Source of the DNA: Daphnia carinata
Lineage: Eukaryota; Arthropoda; Branchiopoda; Diplostraca; Daphniidae
Reading direction: 5' to 3'
Assembly (NCBI RefSeq): GCF_022539665.2
Contig: NC_081333.1
Location: forward strand, 4,586,971-4,650,970
Length of the DNA stretch: 64,000 bases
In this document: positions 35,710 to 54,400 of the stretch, piece by piece
How the letters are laid out: every line of letters begins with the position of its first letter
Numbering within the stretch: the stretch's first letter is position 1
The notes under the pieces: generated by a model
What the model saw: the letters and a program-made list of their open reading frames with translations, nothing else
What the model was told of the DNA's origin: nothing
Databases searched by the model: none
Position numbers and translations under genes: made by a program

Positions 35710-37059
35710 TTACCTTTAATTACAACTTGTTTACAAAACTTGATGCAGTTCGTGCAAATTCTCTTTTCCAGATGGAAGAAACACAAGGGGATATTCAAAT
35801 GTATATTCGCGAGCAGTTGCACCATTCACAAAGGGTGATCGAAAAGATTTCTCCCCTACAAATTATGAAGATAAGTAAGGTAAACACGCATAATTTTTTT
35901 ACTTGAATCTATTTTTAAAATGTTAATTTTGGAAAGGCTTGTTATGGCATTTTGAAGAATGCTGCCTACACTATTCTGCTTATTAAAAAAAATAAAGTCA
36001 TATACAAAGTGGCGAATAAAGCGATGATCTGAAAACGTTTTGTTTTGCTTATTTTTATTTTTTATTAAAGGTTTCAATTCATACGTAATATTTCGAAGCA
36101 GAAAAACAGGATGGATACAAATTGATATGGGAGGGTTGCAGGTAGTCTTTGGGAAGCCGGAGATACGCTGGTATGAGGCAATCGAAAAATATATTTGAAT
36201 CAAAACATAATATACGATATACGAAATTGGTGAAAAAATCGGGCTTATATTTTCGGGCTTATTTTCAAACCCAACAATTTGACGAAAAAGATACATTACA
36301 TGAGGTGTATTAAAGAATACACGTAATATTCAAAATTTAACACTAATTTTTGGAAAATTGTTTGTTTTCTCGTTAAACCCGCTGTTTCTTTAATATATTG
36401 AACTTTCCGATAGGATGCTGTCTAGACGGGATGATATAGTACACCAACGATCCCATTTTTTGCGATATTTCTCTAAATGGATGGCGTTAGTTATAAGAGG
36501 GATTTAACACAGGTTTCGATGGCCTTCAGAAGTGTTTATGTTTTGTCGGTTGTCGTGCAGAGCTCTCGAACTGGTGTTGTTGTGTAGCTGCCATAACAGT
36601 TGAGTGCAACGTCACATTTGCCGACTAGTAACTGTCTTGATTAGGGAGGGCGCAGCTGTAAAGCCCAAATTTAAGTTTGTCCAGTGTTCTTGGTCGTCTG
36701 TAGATGGAGTTATACGTGAAAACATGTCCATGTAACTTACCTATGGAAAACAAATAAAATGGACAGTAAAAGAGAACAATTTTGTGCAAATCATGGGTTT
36801 TATCACGCGTTTTATAAAATCCGTATAAAGAATTTTGATCAGTGATGTTAGTCTGTTGATCGGCCGGCTGTTGGAAGCCGTTGAGTGTAATCGGGGCATA
36901 CGGTTGTCGTGATTCAATAGCAACCATGGCCGATGGCTATCGGGAACATCCCGAACGTAATAAGGCCCTCTAGTATACATGGTGTGACATTCTAATTTAA
37001 TATAATATCATAACTAATAATAAGAACGAATGACACAGCCTTTAGAAAACCAATTCGTT
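35710..37059. other. Intergenic, no convincing gene
   Basis: AT-rich. A minus-strand frame (36740-36927, start MVAIESRQPYAPITLNGF) ends at a donor-like G|GTAAGTTAC but no partner exon was found. A TCGGGCTTAT doublet at 36239-36262 resembles the centre of the foldback element at 19023. Confidence 0.4.
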
Positions 37060-37067
37060 GCCAGGCG
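37060..37067. repeat. hAT target-site duplication, left copy
   Basis: GCCAGGCG, repeated at 37586-37593. Confidence 0.85.
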
Positions 37068-37585
37068 TAGCGCTCGGCCCCGATTGTCTTTGATCGGGGC
37101 AAACCGCGGTTTTTCATTTTTAAAATCGTCGGTTTAGCCATTTTTGACTGCGCTTTGGTTTTCGGCTTGCAACTGGGCGTAACCGGTTTGAACCGCCATT
37201 AAAATTTTTTTACAATTTTACTGAAATTCCAAATAAACTAATTATCACTAATTCTTGCGAGCGTAGAGGCGGTCAACAACTTGTTATAAAACAAATTTTT
37301 TATCAGACTTACCGCGATCGAAAATTGGTCGATCTTTCCGCCATCTAGCGACAAATTCTGTTACTGATTTATTGTCCTACGCAAACCGTAAATCAGCGGT
37401 GCAAACCGTTAAACCGCGGTGCAAACCGTGTAAAACCGCGGGTACAAACTACGGGTACCAACCGGCAAACTGCGGTACGATCTGTTTAAAAAAAACGGCA
37501 AACCGAACCGCATCGGTTTATCCTTTAAAAAAAAACCACGCGGGTCGGCCAAAATCGTGCCCGATCGTCGCGGGGCCGAACCCTA
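37068..37585. mobile_element. 518 bp non-autonomous hAT element (MITE)
   Basis: Ends are TAGCGCTCGGCCCCG on the left and, reverse-complemented, TAGGGTTCGGCCCCG on the right. They are flanked by the exact 8 bp duplication GCCAGGCG, as hAT elements produce. CCCCGAT...ATCGGGG forms a hairpin just inside the left end. The interior has a degenerate array of GCAAACCG/AACCGCGG units (about 37105-37530). No coding capacity. Confidence 0.85.
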
Positions 37586-37593
37586 GCCAGGCG
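37586..37593. repeat. hAT target-site duplication, right copy
   Basis: GCCAGGCG, identical to 37060-37067. Confidence 0.85.
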
Positions 37594-40429
37594 ACGCACG
37601 AAGCCCCGGCTTAAAAAGGAAGTTCGCGGCCTTTTATCTCAAAGTCTTTCCGAAACGCCATCTATCATGAAGAAAAAAGTGCCGCAACTGAAGTCGGCCG
37701 TCTAGATTGCTCCGCACTTCTACGTTACGCTGCCCTTTTAATTTCCTTCTACAAGATCTTCTACAATCTTCCTTCTACAAGATGATGCCGACTTCTACAG
37801 CACAACATCGACGATAAAAAAAAAACATGTAAGAAATTTGTTCCGATACACCTTCTAATGTTGCGTCATCTGTGGAGAAAATTTTCGAAAAAATTGGTCG
37901 AAATCCGGTTGGCTATGGAGACGAGGAACAGAGGTTCGATAGAATCACTATCGAGAAATCAACAAAGCGGCATCAAGAGGATGAACAAATGAAGTTTGAG
38001 GAAATTAGAGAAAAAGAACAGAAGCGCAACTTTATTGAAAAGATGGGCTACCTGTTTTAGGACAACAAATTCAAAACCGCCAGGTAGATTTCCACTTGAC
38101 GATGAGAACATCAATCCAAGGGAACAAGTAACAGGTATACAGCTGTCTAAACACGTTTCTGTAAGACATTTGTCACAATCATGTTCATAACGCCTTGCCG
38201 AATTGACACGACGGTCTCAAACAAGGAAATGTTTTATCCCTTTCCTGTCCTGAAGGTGTCAAAAAAGACCCACCCTGCTTATTGGTCATCCTGTTTCCTG
38301 GCAATCTACCATTGCCAGTCATTCATGGATGACCCCAGCCTGCCACACCGTACCACATCAATTAACAAACAGTGCGTGTAACAAAAAAGAATGCCAATTA
38401 CCGAGGTCAATGTTCTTGTTCAGTCGTCACACGCACATTACGTATAGACCTCCACAAGAAAAGAGGCAAAAAAGTTTTAAAATTATCTTTCTTTTATCAT
38501 AGAGGTAAAGGAAATTGAAGATGGAAGCTAGTCAGTACTAATAAGAAAGCAAGATAGTCATTGAGCCGCATCGTTAAATAAGAGAATTACTTTCGTTGTA
38601 AAATAGGCAATAGTAGTAAATCCGCCAAGTTTACATTTGGGTAGATTTTGGTTTCGAACCAAAACTTGAGGTAAATGAGCAATAGCGTGATGGGTGGACA
38701 ACAGTTTTCGTTCCAACTAAAGCGAGAGGAGTTTATGCTGACATTGAGTAAATGGCAGTCGCATGCTAATCGTACTTTCTTTTGTCGCTTCTAGGGTAAG
38801 TATGTCGTGTGATATTCACACTGACGTAACATCCCGGTATAAGAAGCTCTTATTGTATTTGGTAAAGAGGTGTCATAAAACCAACAATGAAGAAAGAAAA
38901 ACTTATGGGTTCCAGTTTCCTTTGCTTCAAGCCATATTTTGCGTATACCTGGTTGGGCATCACACACATGTACCATATCCAGGTCTATAATTATCACTCA
39001 ACTTGTCAGTCAGTTAAAGTTTTTTCTCGCCATACATTAATTAGATGGTTGCGTGACATCACACGGTTTGTGACAGGCTATATAGAACATTTTTACTTAA
39101 ACGGTGTAACAGGACAGTTAAACCTCTTCCCACACTCCGAATTTAATAGCCTACTGCAGTTTGTTACGACTTTATAAATAATTGAACTATTATTTTATTC
39201 AGCAATGGCTTCGAAATGGCTATCACTTCCTTTTTGAGGATTCAAGTAGTTCGTAGCTAATACTAGATAAATGCAACAAATTAAAGAGAGAATATACGTA
39301 ATATTTTTAGCGACCTGTTGACATTGTATACATTTTCTACAATTGCATGATGAAGTAAAGGTCGTGATTAACGACAGGGTAGGATAAGCAACTCCTTTCA
39401 TTTTTCCTTTAATCGATAAGAGTCTATTATAAAAAAATCAGACGCAAATTTTTGAAATAGAAATGACCTTAACCAACCGCTTGTGTACACTAGGCTACTG
39501 TGCACCACTCGAAACACATTCGTGTAAAGAATCATGTGTAAATCTGTCATACTATTACAAAATATTTAGTTATAATCCAAAATAAGACGCGTGGGGGTTA
39601 TATTGAAATTTAACGCAGAACTCCATCAATTTTTCCATTTGTTTTGGCAATAATCGCTAGCCTTCCCATTCTTCTTCATACCAGTCCTTGTACTCAATAA
39701 TTACTTTCTCCTTTACGTATGCCTGTGCCAATTGCTGTTAAGAACGTCTATTACTTATCCAGTTGTGTTGTTGTCAAAATTTATCTGCATGCTGTATAAG
39801 TCAGCTTGTCCTATCTTCATTCCTAACCACATGGTGTCGCGCGTGTTTGTTGATCTATGTTGACTGAAACTATAGCCTACTCTATTTTTTAAGGATTCGT
39901 TAGCTCATACACATATGCAGGTACACGCAAAAGAAGATTATTGTTGAGGGTCACCCACGTCACAGTTATTTTTCAACCTATTCTTCGAAACTAGAGGCCG
40001 TCGGGTTAGCTTTCTCAAGACCTTTTGCTTGCAATCATGTTTATCTGCAGTTATGATGGGCAAGATAGTTTATCAGCTTCTTTTAACTTTTTATCGCACA
40101 CACAAACAATGACACCCATATCATGTGCAGTCATATATAGACTTGCCATAGCCTTTCTAATCAAGTAATGTTGTCCTGGTGCTTAAATGTACCGTATAAA
40201 TGAAAGCAGGAAAAAAAAATAAGACAAACAGATGAAGAGGATGCTCATGTCCAACCAAAACACGGTGAATCATCAAGTCGGTGATGAACTCACGAGATTC
40301 ATTATATACGTGAATGTTGTAGGCCTACTAGTAAACATAGTTTAGGAAAGCGATGAGCTCCATTGCTTAAGTATGAAGTGGACTGAGCAGAACACAGTGT
40401 AGACTTCCAGTCTCGGCCTCGGCCAGCTG

Positions 40430-40430
<1 letters not shown>
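37594..40430. other. Intergenic, one unassigned coding-like frame
   Basis: At about 37842-38060 a plus frame encodes a charged, helical stretch (VEKIFEKIGRNPVGYGDEEQ, then KRHQEDEQMKFEEIREKEQK, ending MGYLF and a stop). It lacks an ATG and could be a last exon or transposon debris; no partner was found. The rest shows nothing recognisable. Confidence 0.35.
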
Positions 40431-44787
<4,357 letters not shown>

Positions 44788-45845
44788 CAATTATGAGGCG
44801 TGTCCATTGCGAAAACTTGAACGAACACTTGTCTCCGCAAAAGGGCGGCGATCGTTCACTGAAACAAACGCATTTGGCCTACGCTCCCCCGGGTTATCAA
44901 GCACGACAAGATCTTGGGGAGATACACGAGGCAGCTTGATGCCACTAATTATATATATATACAGTATACAGGGTATTGGCATAGTGTGGGTGTGCATTCG
45001 GGAGTGGTGTTGAAAACTGTTTTGAACGAAAAACAAAAACAAAAAACAAAAACAAAAAACATGTAATACTGAAGTGCAATATGCATCTCATATGCAAAAA
45101 TCCGCATTATTGTATTGTTCGTACATGGAAAGAAAGAATGTTGGACTTGCATCGATGGTTGTTTTGCAGTACAGTAGGTCTTTAAGACGATGACAAACGA
45201 AGCCGTCAGCCGTTGAGCCGTGTATGCTACATACATTAACTGAAACGCATATACACACAGACAGGCCAAGATAGACTCAGAACCTATATCGTTGACGAAC
45301 TTGTTTATAACTTTATATACCCTTTCTCTTTGATAGACATATTAGACAAAATGCTAACCCAAAATGCACAAGTTGGACTCTCTTCCTCTTATATTTTTCA
45401 AAACTACACTGTTCGTTTCTCTCCTGATCGTCAGACAAGAAACAATTTCTTTTTATATCGACATTGTCTTTTCATTAAAAACCTTTGATTCCAATTGTTT
45501 GTTTTGTTTTTTTTGTTCTTTTTCCGCGTCGTTAACGACTTATGTGATAGGCTTTTGTTTATGTTTAGAGTACCATGACCTCGAGCAATCACCTACATTT
45601 TTGTAGCGTGCGCTTGAGGCTCTTGAGAACTCAATTGTTGAAAATAATGACATGGAGAAGTGTGAACATTTAGAATCGCGGAGAGGATAAACCACGTATT
45701 GATATCATTCAGTTTGTAAATACAACATAGAATCCAAATAAATATAGTAATAGTCTTGTGTGTGGACGTGATTGACGTTTGTCCATCGACAGTAAATCCA
45801 TATTGTATGCCGTTTTTGTTAGGTTTCAGCTGGTTCAAGTGCATT

Positions 45846-45846
<1 letters not shown>

Positions 45847-45880
<34 letters not shown>
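45847..45880. repeat. (TA)n microsatellite
   Basis: About 17 TA dinucleotides in the probable FoxA 3' UTR. Confidence 0.9.
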
Positions 45881-45883
<3 letters not shown>

Positions 45884-46360
45884 ACAAATTAAAATTTGAT
45901 GCCCATGTTGTCTGTCACGCCGAATATGCGAAGCTTCAGCCGGCCAATGGTTTGCGAACAACCATAGGCTTCACGAAGCGCAGCGTTTTGCTGTTAAGTC
46001 TCTCGAAGTTGGCCCGGCCGAATAGACAATGGAAGCCAATCTCAATGGGGTTTGACAAAATTCAATGGGTCTGTAACAAATGCAACAACTAACTATTTTG
46101 TGAAGGACGAAATTTCATTTGTTGTTATTCTGTTAAAATTGTCTCTCTGTGTTGCAATGTAATTTCATTTTTTTAATGTGTCGACCCTCCGTCGGCCTTG
46201 TGCTCCTCCTCCTTACCGTGTTCTTTATTTTTTTTTTTCCCCGTTCACTGTGTGTGCAGATTTTGGATTGTACAACTATATATGAAGTAATGCATGTATA
46301 CATGCGTGCGTACGTGCTCGTTTGGCCTGTGCACCACTGTGAGGAAATCTGTTACGTGTA

Positions 46361-46366
46361 TAATAA
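46361..46366 (+). terminator. Candidate polyadenylation signal of FoxA
   Basis: AATAAA in GTGTATAATAAACCAGTGG, about 1.57 kb after the stop codon, at the end of a T-rich region. Confidence 0.35.
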
Positions 46367-49226
46367 ACCAGTGGAAAATCGGACTGGGGATTTAGTGCAA
46401 ATCCTTGCGATGAATTTTATTTTTTTTACGTCAACTTAAGATGAAAGGGTTATACATTTTTAGTAAAGTTACCTATTCTCATAGAAATAAAACTTGGAAA
46501 ACGGCCTATGTACTAACTACCCTAAATGTATCAGGGTAGGCCTAGTGCGTTTGTTTTAACAGTCCGTAAATGTCGATGTCAGGCCAACGATATATCAGGC
46601 GCCTTGACCATTTATCCTGATCACATAAGCTTAAAACATTCAGGCGTTGAACTGATGCATTCTAATCTCATTGCCAATAGTTATTTCTGCTTTCAACCGT
46701 AACAGTACATAGCCCTAAAAATAGAGCGTTCTCTTGTCGACATAAACTTAAACTTTAAACCGTCTTTTTTTTAAATGCTACTCATTACCTATTATCATAG
46801 TTGTTCAAAACGAGTAGTGTGCTTGGCATAAGATGAATCATTTTGTTACTAACCTTATTGTATGCAATTTCATCGTGGCCGGTCACCATCAGCGATGACT
46901 ACATAAGAGGAAATAAGGTCAATTAAAAAGACTAGTGTCAACACAGAGGGATTAAGTGAGGGTGGATGTTAGTCGAGGAGGTTTATTGTTGCGTCTGGCT
47001 CGTCCAGGTTCACGCACAGATTTCTCATATTCACTTGGCGCACACAAGGAGGGAAGGGGACTGCGTTTTATTTGATATTCAGTCAATGATGAGCTTCTAC
47101 TTTGCCGGAATATAGATGTAAAAGGCCAGCAAAAGACAGTATAAGACAGCCTGACACAAGCGCAAGCTCGAAGTCGGGACTGAAGCCATATATACAAGCC
47201 CCCCCACGCCAATGGCAACAAGAGCAACGATAACAATGCGGAATAACAGAATCAACGATTGGCATAGCATGCTGTAATTGTCGAGTCCATTTGCAGTGCC
47301 TTGGGAAGGAGGGAAAGACGTGTATACCAGTCGCACAAGAATAGCCACCGACGGCTTTGCATCACAATTAAGCCAACGTTTGCCTCTTTGAATATATATA
47401 TCGCATACACAAAGCGAAGCGACGCCACCCCCCCCCCCCCCTCCCCTGCCTCTTTATTTTGCAGCTATTGAGTAGTATATTGTTGGTGGATTTACATCGG
47501 ATTGAAAAAATCCAGTGGGGGCGGATTATTTTCTACTAGGGGGTATGCACATATGTCAGTTTAACACACTATCTATTTTTGAATGTCAACCAACAATCAG
47601 ACTGCATGTCCAACCCCCCACTCGCCCTTTATACAAGTAGAACGCCTTAAATCCCTGTTCAGCAACCAACTGTGCGTATACTAATATAGCCTACTGCACA
47701 ATAAGTATGTACACCAAGAAAAGAATAAATAAATAAATAAAACGAGAAAAATAAAATTTGAAAAAGCAACGGTAAGTCGCACGCGCCAGTCCCCTGTACA
47801 GACTTAAAATAACAACTCAGAAACAGGGAAAACGGGGAAACATAAATAACAAAAAAAAAAAAAAAGAAGTTCCATGATTTGTGATAAAGCAGTGTTTTCA
47901 TGTTCTGTTGCTATAGTATGACGGCCAACACAGTTAAACTACTCAGCTTTGATCTGCCGAGGCTTGTTAAGAAAATAATATGCTTTCGTGGGGAACAGCA
48001 GGTTTAGTTTCAAATCAATAACCAAAGTAAAAATGATATAGCTATATAACTTGTTTTAACCAGTCTTGAATGACGTGAACGATAAATGTTTAGGCGCTCG
48101 CATTCGACGCAGGTGCAAATGGCACTATCAAGATTAAAAAGAAATTTTGATGGTCATTTTCGGATAAGCATAAGCCTTATATTATGATGAACGTCATTAT
48201 AGTAAAATGTAACTGAAACTAAAACTAAAGTCAACGAAACTCATAAATGCCTGTTTTTTTCCTTTTCATCTATTTTACTAAACCCACATGGGAGGGGAGG
48301 GGAGGGTTATTCATTTAGGTAGAGACTGATATTTCTTTTCAAGTTCACGCGTTCTAACGTACAAGGAACAACAGTACTTAGCAGAACAAAAAGGATAGCG
48401 CATTCAACTTTACGAAATGAAATTCAATAGATCTCACATCTTTAAAAACAAAACAATGACTATTGCATCCATTGTTTTCTCTAACCAAAACAGCCATATT
48501 AAGGAAAAATGGTGCACGAAATGGATAATAACATTGAAAATGGAACGAAATCTATAGGTCTCTAGCGATACAACATTAGATAGCATTTTCCACTCGTGGC
48601 TGATTGGCCCCGACTCTTGTACCTTAACATCAGGTTGTGCTCGTGTTTGTCTCACGCTTTTTTTCCCGGGGGCCCAACCCTATTAGACAGCAAGAGTGAG
48701 GAGCCGCAAGGCTCATCAGCTACGATTAATCTGGCCAACGGCCATTTTGGTGCGGTTATAAATCCCCATGTGTCAAATCGGTTGGGAGAAAAAAGTAAAA
48801 TAACAAGCAAACCTCACCCCGCAAATGTCCCTTCAATCATTGACGGCCAAATCTACGCGGTTGATTAGACGGCCGGCCCTCATCTCGATGTCCAAAGTCA
48901 CTAGACGCGCGAGATCGATAAACGTGGCCCGAAATATCATTCAATGTCGAAAAAAAAAAGTAACTGAATATACGAGGCAGACTAGAATTTTTAGTCAGAC
49001 TGATAAAAAGAAGAAGAAAAAGGAAAAAAAAATTAACTTTGTAGTTTAAGTTTTGTGCATTGGGGAGCGGTGGGAGGATGAGGGTAAAGCGGGGAACGGA
49101 GGGGGGGGGGAATGGTCAGAACATTTTGACCACGGTGAAGTGAAAGTGAAATACGTTTTAAAACAAGATTCCACTATCTAGTGTATCATATCAGAAAATT
49201 ATCAGTGCGACTTGACGTCGTTGTTC

Positions 49227-49377
49227 TTATCGTCAGTTGACCACGAGCGGAGGAAGGGCGGAGAGTTGTGGCTGGTTATCTTATCGCCGGCCGCTTACCC
49301 GACAGGTACGTCACCTCTCCGCTTTACACTCGTATTCATTGACATGACTTTCAGTTAACTGTTCGACTCGGCTTATC
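49227..49377 (-). promoter_or_regulatory. Cluster of GATA-factor-like sites
   Basis: TTATC (GATAA on the minus strand) occurs at 49227-49231, 49276-49280, 49281-49285 (a head-to-tail pair TTATCTTATC) and 49373-49377. The surrounding DNA is less simple than the rest of the region. GATA factors act with FoxA in endoderm, so an enhancer is conceivable. This is only a motif observation. Confidence 0.2.
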
Positions 49378-51420
49378 ATGTAGTTCTGCTCCCCGTGGTA
49401 TACAGATCTCGGGCCCACACGTAACGTCAACTATACACATCTGCGTTTCTTTTTTTTTTTCTCCGCTTGCTGGAACTAGACGACACCGCATTGACCGCAA
49501 GTCTTCCATATCTACCTCAATATTCCCCCTGCTTTTTTTTTTTTACCGGTGCTTGAAGCTTTGATGCCTAACGCGTCCCTGTACAGCAGAAGGTAGCCGC
49601 CAATATCGTTTGTGACGATCGGACGGTATAGAGACGTCTTCAGATGCGACATGTATAGTTAAAAATCAACGATTGCCGGACGTTAGAAAGTCATGTGTTA
49701 TATAGGGGATATAGTTTAACGAAAGATGAATAAACCGAGTCGGTAGTTAAGGGATCCCCAGTTAATAAGCAATAGCCGTTCCCACGGTTTAATTAGTTAT
49801 GCCGATGGGGCAGTCAATGTCAACAAAAGAATTTTTTAAAAATCTAAATAATAATGATATCAAATCGGTGAGCATTTTCCATTTTCAATAGCATTGTACT
49901 TCAGGTTATACCTTTCACTCTATAAAGAAATAACTTCTGGTTTGGATAGTGACGTGTTATTGTGAGTTGAACTCGGAGACACACGCTGTTAGATAAATTT
50001 TGAATAGCCGCGATAACGTCTAAAAATACAAGATAAAAACAAAACTCAAAAAAAAAAAAAAGAAAAAGAAAAAAGAAATAGTGAAAACAAAAACAAATCT
50101 CTCATACCCTCCGCCCTCCCCTTTCTTCTCCACAAATAATACAGACATGCACATACACAAATAATTTAAAAAAAAAAATAAAAATATAACCGAAGCTCCG
50201 TCTTGTTTTCCTTCAGATAGGTTATCGGCAGTCAAAGATATTCTTGGGGGTCAGAGTCAGCTGTGACACGTTGACGAGTTCACCTCGTACAACACACGTC
50301 GTTTCACATGGACATGCGCTTCGCCGATAGGGCAAAAGAGCGATTACACCGCGTGAAAGCGTACACAAGAAGGAAAACAAAAACATGCGGAATACTTAAA
50401 CCTCGTGATAATTGGACATTTAAAATATTCTACCACACCATAACCTCATCTGTATTTCGTTATAATAATTTTTTTTGCTGAATTTCTAGTTTTTTTTTTT
50501 TTCAGTGAATCAATTTTGTCCCCCCCCCCCTCCCCACCGTTTGTTTTGATTGGAGAAAAGCGTGTCATGACCCGTCATCTATTACATTTCACCGATAAAA
50601 CGTCGCTACGATTCAAGTGTTTACTCGGCTCGTGTAGTTCTATCCACTCTTCCACTCTCTACTTCTATCCTCTTCTGCGTTCGTTCTTTTCTTCTTATAA
50701 TGCACTACTTTAATACATCATATACTTACTGCACACGATCGATAAGAAATAAAGTATTGCAAGTTTTTCTCTTTTTTTTTCCTTTTTTTTTTTCCCTTTT
50801 TCTTTTTTTGTTATTCATTTGTACATTTCCATCGCAGTTTGCTTGAGAACACGAAAGGGCAGGAGGGTGGTTGGGAAATGGGAATTAGAGGTGTAGTAGT
50901 GGATGGCAAAACGCTCGGGTCTGGGGGTCGACTGTGTTCCATCTAAAGCTGGATATGAGTACGCGACTCATGCGACTCGTACGTCGAGAGAGCTCACGAG
51001 CTTTAAGTTTTCGTCCCTCTTACTAAAAGAGAAGAAGAAGCAGGAAAGAAAAAAAAAGAAGGGGGAAAGAGTGAAGAACTGATGATGTTTCGTGCTTTCG
51101 TCCTCTATCGTGTGGCAATGTTGTACTTTATCCTGTCGGCCTCCCCACCGCTCAGCACCTCCCTCAGCCATCGGGATATGAGGGCAACTCAAGGACTTGA
51201 GGACCACCTCGGCGTATTTGAAATGTTGAGAGAGAAGGGGAAAAAGAAAAGAAAAAAAAAAGAAAGATGAAGAAAAGAAAGAATGAGGAACGGGCTGAGA
51301 CCATTGAAAAGAAAAGAGTAAAAAAAAAAAAAAAAAAACTGGAAGAAAAAAAAAATTACAATAATACAAAAATTTAATGGAAAGCGCGTGCTACGAGCAC
51401 TCATGAAATGGATTTTATTT

Positions 51421-51442
51421 TGTGTGTGTGTGTGTGTGTGTG
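51421..51442. repeat. (GT)n microsatellite
   Basis: Eleven or so GT repeats followed by ATGTGTGTG. A frame of 128 codons across it is an artefact of the repeat. Confidence 0.9.
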
Positions 51443-54400
51443 TATGTGTGTGGCGAGATGTCCTGTTTCTCCAAGACATCGTAGTGACGATCTTATTATA
51501 GCGGTGGTGAGAGGATGTCCTATAGTTGAACGGGTGGAATCGCGTTGAACAGGGACTGTTGGTACAGTATTCCATAAGCCCTACGTTTTGCTGTGCGATG
51601 TTTTATACTATGCGTCTTTGCTAGAAGGACAAACGGCAACGTGTGTATTCCCAGCCTTATGGAAATAATCAAAAAGCAACGCCCCTCTTATAGGGTGACG
51701 ATAAATTGGGGGAATTGATTCAATTTATTTCCATCTCAATTCGTCTGCTTCTAGGTTTGTTTCATAATCCTTGTTAGCGTCAGCGTCGGCGCCCTTACAA
51801 ACACAAGAAATCGAATTATAGGTTCCGCTCTAACTTTTGCCTCCCCCCTTTACCGCTTGTTTCTCCCTTCATGTCAACAATCCTCACGGACAGACCGATC
51901 GAATCGAAATGCGTACAAGTTATTTGGCGGGCGATCTTGAAATCCGTTTAACAGGATCACCGTAACCCTAACCAATCGTCGAACTGGCAAGAGAATTTTC
52001 AAAACCAAAAAAAAAAAAAAGAGTAAACCGTCGGTATATACGATGAAATTAGAACAACCGGTTCAATGGCTCTGTGTAAAGCAACAGCAACCCCCACACA
52101 GGGCAAGGCTTCTTCTCTGAATTTATTTATTATTGAACAACTCGTCAGCGTAAATCACGCGATCGGCAACCTTTTTAGATTAATTTCTTCGTGTTTTTGG
52201 GTCTTTAATGTGCTGTGCTGCCATACGATTACCTTAAATTGCGCCCTGGCCGTTTTACCTCAAAATGAGAATGCAATGATTTGATTTTCATCGTTTAAAA
52301 ATAAAGGAAGGCTGGTAGCTCTCAGTCCACTTGATATTGATTATATTGAAAGACAATTAAGTCACTATACCTCATACTAATATAGCGGCAGCCCGTACAG
52401 CATGGCTTATTGCGTCTACATGAAACTGCAGTACTAATAACGACGAGCTTACATTGTATTGTTTGTCAATGGGTGGAGAGACAATTACAAGCGCTTATGG
52501 TCGGTTCCCGAAAACAGGGAAACCCACCCGACCTGATGTACTTGCCCATATTATCTTGCGCTTTAGTGTGAGATTCATCAATCCCTTTTCCCCTCTTCAA
52601 ACAAGCGCTCCGCTTGATGAACCGACAAGTATGCAGCTCAAACCGGCAGGGCCAACGCTCTTTTTTTTTTTTTTTTTCTCATCGAATGGGTTATTAAAGC
52701 TGGTACGCACTGCCACCGTAAAAGAAAAAAAAAAGGGTTCGGAAACTGAAAGCGCTCACCAATTTTTCTACACGTACAGTACATATCCCATACTATATAC
52801 GGAACTATACCATCCGCCAGCGGTGTATTGTGCGTTACCCCCCGTTACATGGAGTAAATCCATACACGGATGGAAGAGATTTTAATATTTTTCATTTTTA
52901 ATAAAAAAAAAAAAAAAAACCTTTGAGAACTCGCTTTAGTCTGGACGACAAAAGGAAAGAAAAAAAAAGGGGGGATCCTTGTTATACAGAGATTACCAAA
53001 CAGAGCTGTGCCTCGGTACACGCCATAATGGCATAATGGTTCGCTGTTTATACCATGGCGTATGCGGGGGCTACCACTTGCAGTCGAATTGCGCAACAAA
53101 GAAGCACTACAGATCAATTGAGTTCAGCAAACTATTACTCATTTGATGGCATTGATTAGTCAATGTTTCATTTCTGAAATGTTGTTGAATTGTGAAGAAA
53201 TTACATCATTACCCATTACATTAGTTTCAAAATACCCTTCGGCAATTGTAATAAGAATCGTGTCACGAACGTCATGGGCTGGACTGCTCCTTCCTTTGGA
53301 ATATAAAAAAAAAAAAATAAAATAAAAGACATGAAAATGCGATTGTTCACATTTGAAGCATGGCCGGAGATTTTGGATTCACTGTCTGTAGAGTCAGCCT
53401 TACTGTTGTAATGTCCTTGCAGCGCGTGTGATTGTACACTGTATATGGAGTGTACCATACATTACCCTACGTGAGGACTGAGAAGTTGGACTGTGAGGGA
53501 CTGAGAAGTTGGGGGGTTGAAAGGACCGGCATCTCGTCTGCATTCAGGCCAGTAAGGGCAGACCGCACGTGCAGTTGTTAAGTGCCACAAACGTGAGGAC
53601 AAGTGATTGAGTGAAAGAGATGAATAAAAAAAAAAAAAAGAGGGAACGGAGAGAGAAAAAAAAAGGAGTGATGTGCTTGTGAATCTGTGAAATACACTGG
53701 TAAAAAAAGAAAAAAAAGAAAGAAAAAAAAAATTGAGAAAAAAATGGTCATCGGCTTGGGGTTTTTTTTTCCACGTAGCACTCCATTGTGTGTCCCATCT
53801 GGTGGCCTCGGAACTTCACACAGCAGCGCAAAAATGGACCCGCCCATTCACCACTCAAGTCCAGCTGTCCCACTCGTCAGAATTTTTCATCATTTCCATA
53901 ATATCACTCTCGTCGCCAGGCTCGTATCCTCCCTTTTTTTTTTTTTTACACGACTCACAAGTGTGTATTGCGGTTTAAGCGCTATGCCACTCTATGACTC
54001 GATGGTTTGTTTTTAAACATCACTGTTCATTTCTTTGCATCACCTGAATGACATTGAATTCGCTTTAGCCCCATTTGCGGCAAACTATACGCCTATAAGT
54101 TTGCTATTTCTAATTGCTTTTCAAATGGGATGTTAACACAGAGGTACACGTATCGGTTAAATAGGCCATGACTCATACGGTGATCCACACATTTTACGAT
54201 CCCGCCGTGTAGTCGAACAATCTTATGTTACAACCCAAAGCAAAGAGAAAAGCTTCCGAGCAAACAAACGAGAAAAACAAAACAAACTTTTCAAAAAAAA
54301 AATGTATACAATAATAAATAAACGAAATTGACGATAAAGAAGATTGGAATGACGAAAGAAATTAAAAAATTTTCATTTTGTCGAAGGATTTTATTCCGTT

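Larger units (their letters stand above)
44788..46366 (+). other. Probable 3' UTR of FoxA
   Basis: No coding frame is convincing. It contains a (TA)n run (45847-45880) and AATAAA-like signals at about 45736 and 46361. The latter (GTATAATAAACC) would give a 1.6 kb 3' UTR; an end at the nearer signal is equally possible. Confidence 0.4.
46367..54000. other. Gene-poor region downstream of FoxA, part 1
   Basis: No domain-bearing or spliced frame was found on either strand. Many homopolymer runs of 9-18 A, T, C or G occur (for example C at 47430, G at 49101, A at 51320). A (GT)n tract lies at 51421-51442. Frames here are created by these tracts. A group of four TTATC (GATA-type) sites lies at 49227-49377. 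Distal regulation of FoxA is possible but unproven. Confidence 0.5.
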